Shown here in pieces: positions 1 to 10,101 of a stretch of DNA of 64,000 bases. This stretch comes from Saxidomus purpurata (taxonomy: Eukaryota; Mollusca; Bivalvia; Venerida; Veneridae), in the NCBI GenBank assembly GCA_022818135.1, contig JAFMSR010000007.1:27430980-27494979 (forward strand). Direction: 5' to 3'. The translations under genes and the position numbers were made by a program. The notes under the pieces were generated by a model. The model worked only from the letters and a program-made list of their open reading frames with translations, had not been told where the DNA came from and did not search any database. Each line of letters begins with the position of its first letter. Position 1 is the stretch's first letter.

Positions 1-1775
1 CCTACAGCAAAATCTTGGTGATTTACGCAACTATTGTAAGCGATTGGACAAAAAAGTGAATACTTACAAAACAAAAATGGTATTATTTCGGAAGCATGGA
101 TACATAACACTTAAAAACACTTAAAAACGGACATACGACGCGAATTATATTTTTTGAGGTTCCACAAGGGGTAACCTCGTTTATTTCCTATTTTACAAAA
201 TTTACTGACAAATACATGGGAAGAGAAGGATCTTGGTACAGAAGATAACTTAAATAATTTTGATGTAAAATGTATGTACGTACATGTATTTGTAGATTAC
301 GTAAATTTATAACTTGGTCAACGACTGAAACAGCAGCTACTCTGGGCATTTTTATAAAATTATCCACCGCATGACCAGACTTTAAAGAAGAGGGTAACTT
401 TTCTCTTTCAAATACTATCAATGAACAGAAAGTGATAGATTACTAGTGACGGCTTAATCAGTAGACTGTCAGTATACTCAAGCTTTATGAAATACACCAC
501 TTTCCTTTTGTGGTCTTTCATGACCATCAACATTTCAGGCAAGGAATTTTCACACCACTCTTTCATTTCATTTTAACTTCTGTTGGGTATCCAATAAAAT
601 CCTCTAATTACAAAAATGTAAAACTAAAAATAGATACAACAGTTTTAATATTAAGTTAGGTATATTCATTGGCATTTTTCATCAAAGTTAGATATAATAT
701 ACGAACGTGTAAGTAATGTACCTAGACAACACGATTACGCTCACTTAACATAACCAAGGCTGTATGATTACTTATTGTGCTGAAGAACTTTGTGTTATGA
801 AGACGGATTTTCTCAGAGGAAATTCATTAACAGCAACTCTAACGACGCATTTTTCCTCGTTAGAATTCAAACAACAATCTCATACATCGGGGATTCAAAC
901 CGATACCGATCTAGTTTTAATCAGTTTCAACTGGAGACAGAGTAGACAACTGTAGTCACCTACAGTGTACTTTAACTTGATAAATGCCCGCCCATTATAC
1001 AAAACCGGCTTTTCAATATGCTAGAGACTCCCACAATTTAAAGGAGCAGGGGCCAATTTCGGACTATGGATTTCAACCGTGATCACGCCCTGTCATATGA
1101 CATGCAATAAAGTAACATAATATCAGCAGAATTTTGCAATTACATTTTTTCTAGTTTTCGCATACTTTCTTTTCACATACTTTCTTTTCAATGAAACGGT
1201 GTGAACTGCATTATCTATTCTCAAATCTTGTCCAGACAGCCTGTTCATTTCATGTTTCGAAGGCGCCAAAATGGTTATTTCGCGAATGCACACAGAGCCT
1301 GAGAACAAAAATTCTGGACTAGTAAAATCGCGTAGTATGACATATGACATACACAGAATGCATGCAAAATGTGGCTCCTATCCACCTTCATTAAGAGAAT
1401 ACATATTCCTCAAGGGCTCGGAAAAGCCCCAAAACTCACTTACCAAAAACACACATGACAGTCATGACAGTTTTCATGTAAAGCTAGAACCCTCTCAAAT
1501 TTGCTAATAAATTCTGATTTTGTATCAACTCTGGAATACAAATGTATACAGAAATAACAATTAAATAATTTAAACTAAGATAACAAAACCACATCCAAAC
1601 AGCGGTACACTAATTATTTAAATAAACGACAGGGTCCAAAGTACGATACTATCCCTGCCCCCAAAAAGGCATTTCTTGACCATCTTCAAAAAATGAGCTG
1701 AAGTACAGTAGTCAGCACAAACATTTAAATTGTTGTGAATTCTGGTATGTCGTTGTAGAAAGAAAATGTATTACC
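1..1775. other. AT-rich intergenic DNA, no gene seen
   Basis: Short open frames on both strands (for example minus 188-421 and plus 1,271-1,507) match no family I recognise and have no supporting splice context. The only local structure is a 15-base tandem duplication around 1,160-1,190 (CATACTTTCTTTTCA twice). Confidence 0.5.
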
Positions 1776-1850
1776 CGTAGGGATGGCAACGAATACCAAA
1801 TTTGATTTTCGAGTATTCGGTCCTTCTTCCGATCGATCATTCACGTGACC
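1776..1850 (+). repeat. possible terminal sequence of a hAT-like element
   Basis: The segment begins TAGGGATGGCAACGAATACC and continues with a GTATTCG inverted motif. TAGGG/CAGGG(A/G)TGGC is a common start of hAT-family terminal inverted repeats, and a hAT transposase relic lies about 0.9 kb downstream. I could not find the partner end or an 8-base target duplication, so the link to the relic is an inference. Confidence 0.25.
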
Positions 1851-1860
1851 AATATATAGC

Positions 1861-2694
1861 AGTACATATGAGATCAATGGACTGTCTTTAATTCTTTTTT
1901 TTATTTCAGGTATTCACTCTTGTTTACCATGCAACCATGTATGAATTCCGGCGTATGTCCTAAGTAACGTAATAATAAAAAAAACTCAGAAAAACGACAG
2001 AAGAACGTGAATTTCAAACGTGTTATTGTCTTTTTGATGTCCAAGACCAAAATCCCAAGTACATTGAAAATCCATCGATACTGGGAAACCAGCGCTATGG
2101 GATGTTACTCTAAGGGGGGTTACTCTAAGGTTACAGTCACATCAAAGTACCGTACTAGTTTTATGATCAGAATTAATAAAATATTGCCATTTATTTATAA
2201 ATACTTAGATATCATTTGGGGAGTTGTAATTACTATTAGACAATACATGAGGGAAACAGGATGTACGTACGTGCATTAGGACTGGTTATACTTGTACATA
2301 ATTGATCTTTGACCAGTTGCATTATACAATCTTTGTTTATTGTAGAAGTTGTCAAACGTGTCAGATACTTTCTGCTTACAGTACTGATCATAAATACGGA
2401 GTCATTGTTGGCTGAAACAGTATCTAAATTAAATGGAGTTTAATCTGAATAAAACAAACAAACAGTTTTACAGTTTTAATAAACTATTGTTCATATTGTT
2501 TTAATCTTTAACTTCAAACATGGATTATAACTTAAAAACTTATAACTTATAAGCAAAACATATTTACTACAAATACAAAAGTGTTTGCCTACTAATAAGT
2601 GCATGTCATGATGGCGAATTTGCAAAGCAATCAATGAAATGAAATGCGACTAATCAGTTCATATTCAATCTCAAAACTTACAGTTTCTTTTTTC
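1861..2694. other. AT-rich DNA, no feature recognised
   Basis: This could be non-coding sequence of the hAT element that ends near 2,695, but nothing in it shows that directly. The open frame at 2,007-2,279 is unrecognised. Confidence 0.4.
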
Positions 2695-3995
2695 CTACTC
2701 ATCCGAAACACCGACGTTGTCTATGTCTAGTAAAGCACTGGCAATTCTGTTCCTTAATTCGGTAATGAGTAGTCCACTAACTGAAAATATTCTCTCAGAT
2801 GGCACAGAAGTGACAGGAACGACAAGTGTTTTCTTTGCAATTAGCGCGATTTTGGGAAAGTTCTGTTCATTTTTTGCCACCAGTCAAGGGAGTCCATGCC
2901 ACTCACACTTTTTTCCACAAGGTAGCGCTGAAGCTCATCAGTATGTTCAGTTCTGTCTGGAAAATTTAACATTGAGAAATCTAATGTATGTACATTTCTA
3001 GAAAGTTTGCTAGGTGTGCTATCACCGTAATCACCTTAATCATTCCTTGCTGGCAGTCTAAGCGGGATCTCATCACAACATAACTCTAATGCTTCCTCTG
3101 CTGCTTTGCATTGTTCATTGCTGAACAGAAAGGCAGACGTTTGTAACGTGGGTCTAGAATAGTTGCAAAATCAGCAGTGGAACTGAAGATTTCTGTAGAT
3201 GTTGGCTGGTAGCGGCGTGTCAAATCATATGCAATAGTTTCCTTTACTTTTTGCACTAACTGACAGTCACTGTCATTAATCCTCAAACTGTTTTCAGTAG
3301 CCCAAAAAACAACAGGGTATATTTAAGAGCAAGACACGTTCGTTTCAGTTGACATGTAAGCAGTAACCTTTGTAAAGCCTTGTAGAGCATATGTGAGGTC
3401 AGAGATGGCCTCCCACTCATAATCCATTAACAGAAACTGGCTGTCACCTTTCTTAGCAAACTTACTGTCCCAAAGAATGTCTGTCACCACGCATCTTTGT
3501 TCAACAAGTCTTTCCATCACAATATGAGTTGAGTTCCACCGTGTTGGTACATCGTTAAAACAATCCGTGTTCCTTCACACAAAGCAATTTTATTATCTTT
3601 CTCATTTCAGCAGTTAAGGTTGTTGAGTGCTTAAAATGTCCCACTAGCTCCCTACACTTGGCAACTGTTTTACTCACATTTGATATTTCAAGAGCAGGTT
3701 TTATGCACAATTGAAGTGTATGTCCAAAGCATCCTAAGTCTGAACAATAATCAACTGCACATTCCATATTACGTGCATTATCGTGCACCACTGACTCTAA
3801 ATTGTTTTCAATCCCAAATTCGCATGCACAGTCCTTAAGTTAGTTTGCAATATTCTCACTGTTTTGTCTCCCTGGTATCGCCATAGTCACAAGCACGTTT
3901 GATACCATTTCCCACTGATATGTAATGTGATGCTCAGTTACAGTGATGTAACTCTCCCTGGTGTTTGAAGTCCATGTGTCCGTAGTCAAAGACTA
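2695..3995 (-). pseudogene. degenerate hAT (ZBED-like) transposase
   Basis: Read on the minus strand from 3,995 down to 2,695, this is a hAT-superfamily transposase broken into pieces. Visible in order: a TTDTWTS / SYITVT segment at about 3,985-3,940, which in the family holds the first catalytic Asp of the RNase H-like fold; VHDNARNM near 3,790, with the second Asp; DVPTRWNST near 3,545; ILDPRYK near 3,150; and the C-terminal hATC dimerisation region with VPVTSVPSERIFS and LRNRI just before the stop at 2,695. Lesions: an in-frame TAA near 3,840, a frameshift near 3,553, a TAA near 3,322, and a one-base loss in an A run near 2,885. The N-terminal BED zinc finger is not seen. It is most likely a dead DNA transposon. 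A domesticated ZBED gene is unlikely given four lesions. Confidence 0.88.
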
Positions 3996-4292
3996 TTTTG
4001 TACATATTAAAAGACTAGGATACATATATCATTATCACAGACTATATGTACGATATGTATGTTAAAAGTTAGGCTACCATTGCTAATCTTCCACTTAAAA
4101 ACTGCATGAAAAGAACATGGGTAAAAAACTGAAATTGGATGACTGGGGCACTACTGCGCATATTAAGAAATGTATCAACCCTCATCAGATCAGAGGTGAA
4201 CTGCTTAGCAATGATAACCTACACGGTAGTAACATCTTAAAATAAAGATATTGCACATTATATACATTACAATTCTCGCATATCAAATTACT

Positions 4293-5410
4293 TCACCTGT
4301 ATAAAAGGTTGTTCCTCGTTTTTAATATAGAATAACAGGTTTTGGCAGTGAATTTAACAATTTCATTATTGGATAACAGAAATTTCATTTTATCATTATC
4401 TGAGAGATAACTTAAACCATTATTAACAGCATTGACTTCCACATACAACTCATTTCTTATATTATCATAGGCATGACAATGTAATAACACATGGGATTCA
4501 TTTTCAACAGTTTGTTTACAGACTGGACATAGTCGTTACTGCTCAGGTATGTTTTCATAGCTCCCGGTTTCTAGTCTAATGGGAGCTACCTCACATCTTA
4601 ATTTAGCTAGAGCTGACCTATGTTTAAAACTCATTGGCATATAAATATATCGTTCAGTCTCATAGTTTGTCTTGAACATAGAGTATGTTCTCAATTTATT
4701 TCTACCTCTGCCAGACGGTCCAACTGGGTTTTGAACATTAGCCTTCCAAGAAACAATAAATTTATTTCTAGTTAATTGTTCAATTTCAGCACTAAATTTC
4801 CTAGATGACATGCTCATGCTAGCATTAGACCAATTTGCAAACTTTATATCAGAAAAATGATTTTGTACAAGGTAATTCCAGTTTCTGCAAGTTCTTCTAC
4901 ACTTCATGTTAAAAAAATCGAAACTTTGTAGTTTAATCTATTACGGTTCATATTCTTTAATCTATACCAGATCTGCGAAACAGACCTCCACTGTTAGTAC
5001 CAGGCAAACTCACCATAAAGAGCACTGTTGTGTGTATATTAACCAGTTCCAAAAATAAACCTGAGGGTCCTATGCTCAACAGCATTTATACAAGAAAAAG
5101 ATTTGGTTCCCCAAACAGAAGCTCCATAGGCTATTACAGGCCAAACTGAAGCCTCACATAGTTTCTTGAAAACTGTGTAAGGCATCCCCCAGGGAGTTAC
5201 TTTTAGCTATTAAAAAACCCAGGGCTCTACCCGCACTTTCCTGTTATCTCAAAATTTAGATACTCATCCAACAGTAGTCCAAGGTAAGTATATTTATTTA
5301 TGACACTTAGGGAATGCTCACCACACGTGGAAGCATATGTAGTTCTACCTACAGAATGTGGTCTGAAATGAATCACATTACTTTTTGTCGAATTAATGAT
5401 CATGGTATGT
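4293..5410 (-). pseudogene. 5'-truncated LINE reverse transcriptase, 3' half
   Basis: On the minus strand this reads as the C-terminal half of a non-LTR retrotransposon polymerase. The order is INSTKSNVIHF near 5,390, YTYLGLLLDEYLNF near 5,280, AVEHRTLRFIFGTG near 5,070, LYGEFAWY near 5,020, then GRGRNKLRTY and CEVAPIRLETGSY between 4,720 and 4,560. It ends in a Cys/His knuckle CPVC...ESHVLLHC at about 4,530-4,475. Stops interrupt it, including a TAA at 4,536-4,538 directly before the knuckle. The catalytic palm with the YADD box is missing, as in a typical 5' truncation. The knuckle spacing and GRNK(L/F)RTY match the remnant at 39.6-40.9 kb, so both belong to one family. I cannot place the clade. 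Confidence 0.85.
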
Positions 5411-5931
5411 CAAACTGTCAATATAAGGGCCTACCTAGCGGATTAAACAATATAATTTTCGCACATCACCTGGCGTGTTTGATAACGATCCTGAATTAGA
5501 ATAATGACAAGTAAAGGCTTTTAGCTGGAAGAACCAAATAGCGATAATTTATGATTTTATGTATGATGCGATTTTTCCAACAAAAATGTTTTTTTTCCGA
5601 GTACTTGAATACCGTTTTGCTAATCTACTGTAGTACTCGGACGTTCGATCGAGCAACCGAAATTCAAATGACGCTGACTAGTTTGAAGAAAATTGTTAGA
5701 TTAAACAGGGTTGTATTTTGTCTTCTCTTTTTTTAAATTTTCATATTAATGACTAAGCAGTTGATATTATATCTAAATCCTAGTGAACGTAAAGACATTG
5801 TCTTGTGAGCTAAAAGCAGCTATTATCGAATGCCTGAATAGCTTAAAGATATAATATCAAAGAAAAAGAAGTGTCAATTTTTTTGAAAGGTCAACACATA
5901 TCTTAGAATATGACATAAAATCATAATGATC
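5411..5931. other. AT-rich DNA, no gene seen
   Basis: It lies between the LINE remnant and the left arm of the foldback element. Nothing recognisable in it. Confidence 0.4.
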
Positions 5932-6490
5932 ACTGCGGATGAACGGCCACCGGATATTGGGGCGAAAGTGAGCACAGATAATTAGTTTTCGCGAGGAACG
6001 TGTTACAATTGGTGTAAGTTAAAATCCGATATTTAATCTAATACACACTATCTTGTGTTTCTTTTTGTGTTTTTGGATACTTCGATGACTATCTTAGTCC
6101 AGTGCATACCCAAGTTGTAAATAATGTCGGATAATATGTTAAAATATCAAAAAGAAGATCGCCTGCTCACTTGAAAAGTTCGACCGTTGGTAATGTTTAC
6201 CGTTTTATTTTGCAAATGTGCTTAGATTTGAATAACCTGAATCGAGCAATTTATTTGCTCAAGTACCAGGCATAAGTGTTCAAGATTTTATCAACAAACG
6301 TGCTTTCGGGGCCAAAATATTGATACATATGTGACTAAAGTTAGTGTACTGGGTATTGTTTATTTTGTTTTCTGGTGTACCGGAGTATTGATACTAACGT
6401 GTACTGAGTATTGGGCATCAAAAGTGAGTAATAGAAATACTCTGCTGCCTTTAAAAGCGTTATATTTAGCTCCCCGGAGTACGAAGTACC
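5932..6490 (+). repeat. left inverted arm of a 3.2-kb foldback element
   Basis: The outer part (TCACTGCGGATGAACGGCC onward) reappears in reverse complement ending at 9,113. About 70 bases, including GGGGCGAAAGTGAGCACAGA and TAGTTTTCGCGAGG, are nearly identical. Weaker similarity continues inward through GCCTGCTCACT near 6,160. The inner end has the motif GTACTGRGTATTG near 6,345 and 6,400, with a degenerate copy between them. The same motif sits in the other arm in inverted order. No transposase lies between the arms. Confidence 0.7.
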
Positions 6491-6559
6491 CAAGGTTGGT
6501 AATTGTGATCGCCTGGTGTCCGTCGTATGTATGTATGCCTATCATCTGCATGTCGTCTG

Positions 6560-7015
6560 TGCACATTTAACCTTGTGTATGCAAAAGAGACTGCATTTTG
6601 CACTGAATCTTCAGGACACTTGATCAGAATGACTGCCTTCATGTAATCTTTGTCGGTTCGAATATGGGTTATTTAGTTTCAAAAACTATGTCACGGGGTC
6701 AGATAATAGAAAAACATTTTGTATGCAACAAAGGTTCCATTTTTCATTCGACCATGAACTTAGTCAGTATGATTGCTTTGATGAAATTTAGGTCGAGTAC
6801 GAATATTAATCATGTTGGGTAAAAAATTAGGTCACTGGATCAAATCATAGAAAAACCTTGTGTATACAATGGATGTTTCGTTTTTCATTGAATCTTCATG
6901 ACCGTTAGTCAGAATCTCTATCTTGATGTATTCTATTTTGAGTTTGCATATGGATCTTTCATCTTTCGTCCAAATAAAATCATAGAAAACTCTTGTGTAT
7001 GAAATATTCTATGTT
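6560..7015 (+). repeat. tandem repeat of about 145 bp, three decayed units
   Basis: Each unit contains a version of TTTTTCATT(G)AATCTTCATGA, a GTCAGAATGACTGC-like stretch, a 'GAATATGGGTTAT' stretch, a 'GGTCAGATAATAGAAAAAC' stretch and CTTGTGTATGCAA. This type of unit is widespread in bivalve genomes. A further unit lies at 7,985-8,150. The units sit inside the foldback element and encode nothing. Confidence 0.65.
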
Positions 7016-7404
7016 AATTGATGTAACTATTTCAATTTATTTTTAAATATTTTGATCAAACCAATTCAAGTTACAGTATGATATGTTGCATATCCAAAAT
7101 CAATTCTATTTCTACAAAATAATTTGAATGTACACATTTCGAAAAACTTAATATTCACATCACGGGCACGTGTTTAAACGTGCTTAGTATATATTCACGT
7201 TGACTGCCCTTGTATACATCGAACAAAGCGTGTGATGTCTGAGGGAAGGATGATCCATTTCAGCTTTGACAATGTCAATACACGGGATAATGATATTTTG
7301 TATAAACCGGAAAATCTGACGTTATTGTTTAGATAAAAGTAGGGATTAACGGACCATTTGTCACAGAATTGTGTGATTCATCATTTTAAAACTGTGTGAA
7401 AATA

Positions 7405-7750
7405 TAAGAATCTTTCACCGGTTGCACGTGCAGATGGGAATATCTGGCTCCCGAGTAACTGTTTTGGTGGTAACGAGGCTCTGCCCGAGAGCCAGATATT
7501 CTCATCTGCACGTGCAATCAGTGATAGATTCTTTTTCTTGCATATCATTTTCTAATAATAGTAGCAAAATAAAATAAAACTTATGACTTATATTTACGCG
7601 CTATTTTCTTGTAGTAATGTATGAATTTACAAATCCATTCATAAAACTAGTTCATTCTGACGTCTATAAGTCATCTTACACCAGGGGATGTAAGATATGA
7701 CATTTTCCAGCACTGGTAACAACTGCAGATATCCCGATCTGGTATGCAAA
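7405..7750 (+). mobile_element. MITE copy 1, preceded by a long hairpin
   Basis: The hairpin has arms of about 45 bases, 7,407-7,450 and 7,489-7,532. The inner 29 bases (TTGCACGTGCAGATG...) pair with one mismatch around a loop containing GTAACTGTTTTGGTGG. The MITE body follows, beginning TTCTTGCATA at about 7,538 and ending CCCGATCTGGTATGCAA near 7,748. Related copies lie at 13.1, 15.1 and 32.1 kb. This copy is inserted inside the foldback element. Confidence 0.65.
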
Positions 7751-7984
7751 AATGTATTATTATCATATGATGTAAAGGTAAATCTTCAACACAATAACTT
7801 ACATTCTTTTAAAAATTTTGTTATTAAATTTTATTATTATACCAATTTTAAGTTGTATATTGAATCTTTTTATTTCATTTTATTATTTGGTTTTCGCAAG
7901 ATTAAAGTAATGGACAATCGGCCGCGAATCGTGAATAAAAAAATGATACAGGAACATGCGTTTCGCGAAATATAGATCACGCGA

Positions 7985-8150
7985 TTAAAAGCAGGTTGCA
8001 TTTTTTATTGGATCTTAATGAAACTTGGTGAGAATGACAGCCTTTATAAAATCTTGATAGAGTTAGGGTATGGGTTATCTGGGGTAAAATAAATAGGTCA
8101 TGGGATCAAATATGTATCTACATTTCGATAAAAATGAATGTTGTAGCGAT
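7985..8150 (+). repeat. single unit of the 145-bp bivalve tandem repeat
   Basis: Contains GCATTTTTTATTGGATCTTA, GTGAGAATGACAGCC and GTATGGGTTATCTGG, matching the units at 6,560-7,015 in order. It is an isolated copy within the foldback element. Confidence 0.55.
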
Positions 8151-8225
8151 GCTTTAAGACGACTTCGTAAAAAAATGTTGTTTTATTGCGTAACTCGCAC
8201 GCACGCATGAGCGCACGGACACGCA

Positions 8226-8243
8226 TGCACACACACACACACA
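8226..8243 (+). repeat. (CA)n microsatellite
   Basis: A run of about eight CA units, preceded by a degenerate CACG-rich stretch. Confidence 0.9.
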
Positions 8244-8619
8244 ATGCAGATATGACAGAAAGGTCCGCTATTTTCATTACCTAGAACAAAACACTGCATT
8301 TTATCTTACAACTTATACGTATTTACACAAATGTTTACTAGCTGTAGAGAGCATTTAAAGTCACTTCATGTCCGAGTCATTTAATTGCTGGTGCGGTACT
8401 GCATACATACTTGGTGAAATTTTAAAAATATAAATGGTTACATGTGTGTTTAATACTCAAAACGCCGGACAAAACAGTTTATTATACACTTTTATAGTTT
8501 GAAACATTAACGTTTTATAAGACTTGTGCAAAACAAGACACTTTATGAATCAATACCTTCAACTGATAACAAATATATACATTTCCCTTTTCAAAATTTG
8601 TTTTTTTACTCATTTCTTG

Positions 8620-9113
8620 ATGCAATACTCAGTACAGTGATTCGCTCACTCCGTCAATACTCAGTACACGTTTAACCAATACCCAGTACAGTAATTGAAA
8701 TGTTTCGAGAACCGTATCTCCGCTATACTTTCGTCTAAAATGATGAAATTTTGAACATTATTATGTTGTCTTTAGGCAAATGTTATGCCCTATTCAGATT
8801 ATTAATATCTTAATGATTTATCAAATAAAACGTCATAATTTGCAAACGGTCGAGATTTTTCGAGTGAGCAGGCTATTTGTTTTGGATATTTTCAACATTT
8901 CAACATATTTATGTTGCACATCGCGACTATATTCGGCTTGGATAGTCATTATCGTATATGAAAAAACACAAATAAACACAATATCATATGCATCAGAGTG
9001 AAAATTGGGTTTTAACTTACCCCGGTTGTAACACGTCCCTCGCGAAAACTAATTATCTGTGCTCACTTTCGCCCCAATATCCGGTGGTCGTTCATCCGCA
9101 GTGATGATTGCCA
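8620..9113 (-). repeat. right inverted arm of the foldback element
   Basis: Reverse complement of the arm at 5,932-6,490. Three copies of the inverse of GTACTGRGTATTG lie at 8,624-8,695, GAGTGAGCAGGC is at about 8,860, and the best-matched outer 70 bases end at the CCGCAGTGA near 9,100. The flanking bases just outside both ends include TGA, which is too short to call a target-site duplication with confidence. Confidence 0.7.
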
Positions 9114-9830
9114 AGCAATTTTTGCAGAAATTTCTAGCGGTGATTGTAAAATATTTTGCAAAGGGTATATAAAAACTCTAAAAGACCGGAGTGGTATTTT
9201 TGCTGTTTTGCTGAAAACAGTCAAAAGATTAATGTTTATATCTCTGCAGTCTTGCAAAAAAAGGAATTTCGTTCTGCCAAAGTCTGAATTATATACAAAT
9301 GTAACATGTTTTAGCCAATTATAAGATACTGCATGAAAAGACGTGATGAAACGTTATACCTCTCAGGGGCTTAGTATTGGGTTTTAAGCAATAAGAATGA
9401 TAGGTTTATTAATAATTATACGAGCAGTTTTATACATCAAGAGATATTCCAAGAACTGGATATATTTTTATATGTCGGGATAGTCCATAGCAAATTATCT
9501 CTACATATACGGTCCTCACTGCCTCTTTTCATTAGTTTAGGTCTCGTTGTACATGATGTGTTCCCAAAACGGCATTATCGATTGCAAAATTATAGTGTTA
9601 TGTTTGTAGATATTTAACATCTTAGTGAGGAAAATAATTACATAGTTAAATCTACTGACTGAAAAGTCTTTATTTGAAGATATTAACAAATATTCGGAGT
9701 AACCAAGTTTGAAGAGGAAATGTTTGACTTCTATAACAATTCATACATGTGCAACGACACTGCCTTAAATCTTGGTATTCTGTCTCAAATTACGCTTATA
9801 TTACACAGTTCTAACTCCAAAACTCTGTTC
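9114..9830. other. AT-rich intergenic DNA, no gene seen
   Basis: No coding or repeat signal that I can support. It separates the foldback element from the putative left end of the Mutator-like element. Confidence 0.4.
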
Positions 9831-9831
9831 A

Positions 9832-9845
9832 AAGGGGGGTCACTG
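9832..9845 (+). repeat. candidate left terminal inverted repeat of the Mutator-like element
   Basis: The 14-base AAGGGGGGTCACTG occurs here, 257 bases before the proposed start codon. It occurs again in exact reverse complement at 19,542-19,555, 1.2 kb beyond the stop codon. After position 14 the two ends share only scattered bases (TGA, then A). I see no matching 8-11 base target duplication outside the ends. Confidence 0.35.
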
Positions 9846-10101
9846 CTGACGAATTAGCGTCGATTGCGCATGATGATGCGCATCGTAAAGTAACTGTCGT
9901 AAATAATATAAAAATGAAAAATGTTTACGCTTCTTTACCTAAAGAGTTGCCAGTCGTTGTTTGAAGTATGAACAAGATACTTTTACTGAAGTGCAATATG
10001 AAAATATAGCTACGTCGGCGTCTTTTTATTTTACGACTACAAGATTTACCTCCCTTGGTAGAGATTACTTTACGGGTTGTTTACCGTCTGTCACTGTCAA
10101 T

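Noticed and set aside
7697..7975. Plus-strand open frame of 92 codons
   Set aside because: It starts inside the MITE end and continues into AT-rich DNA. Composition only, no family.
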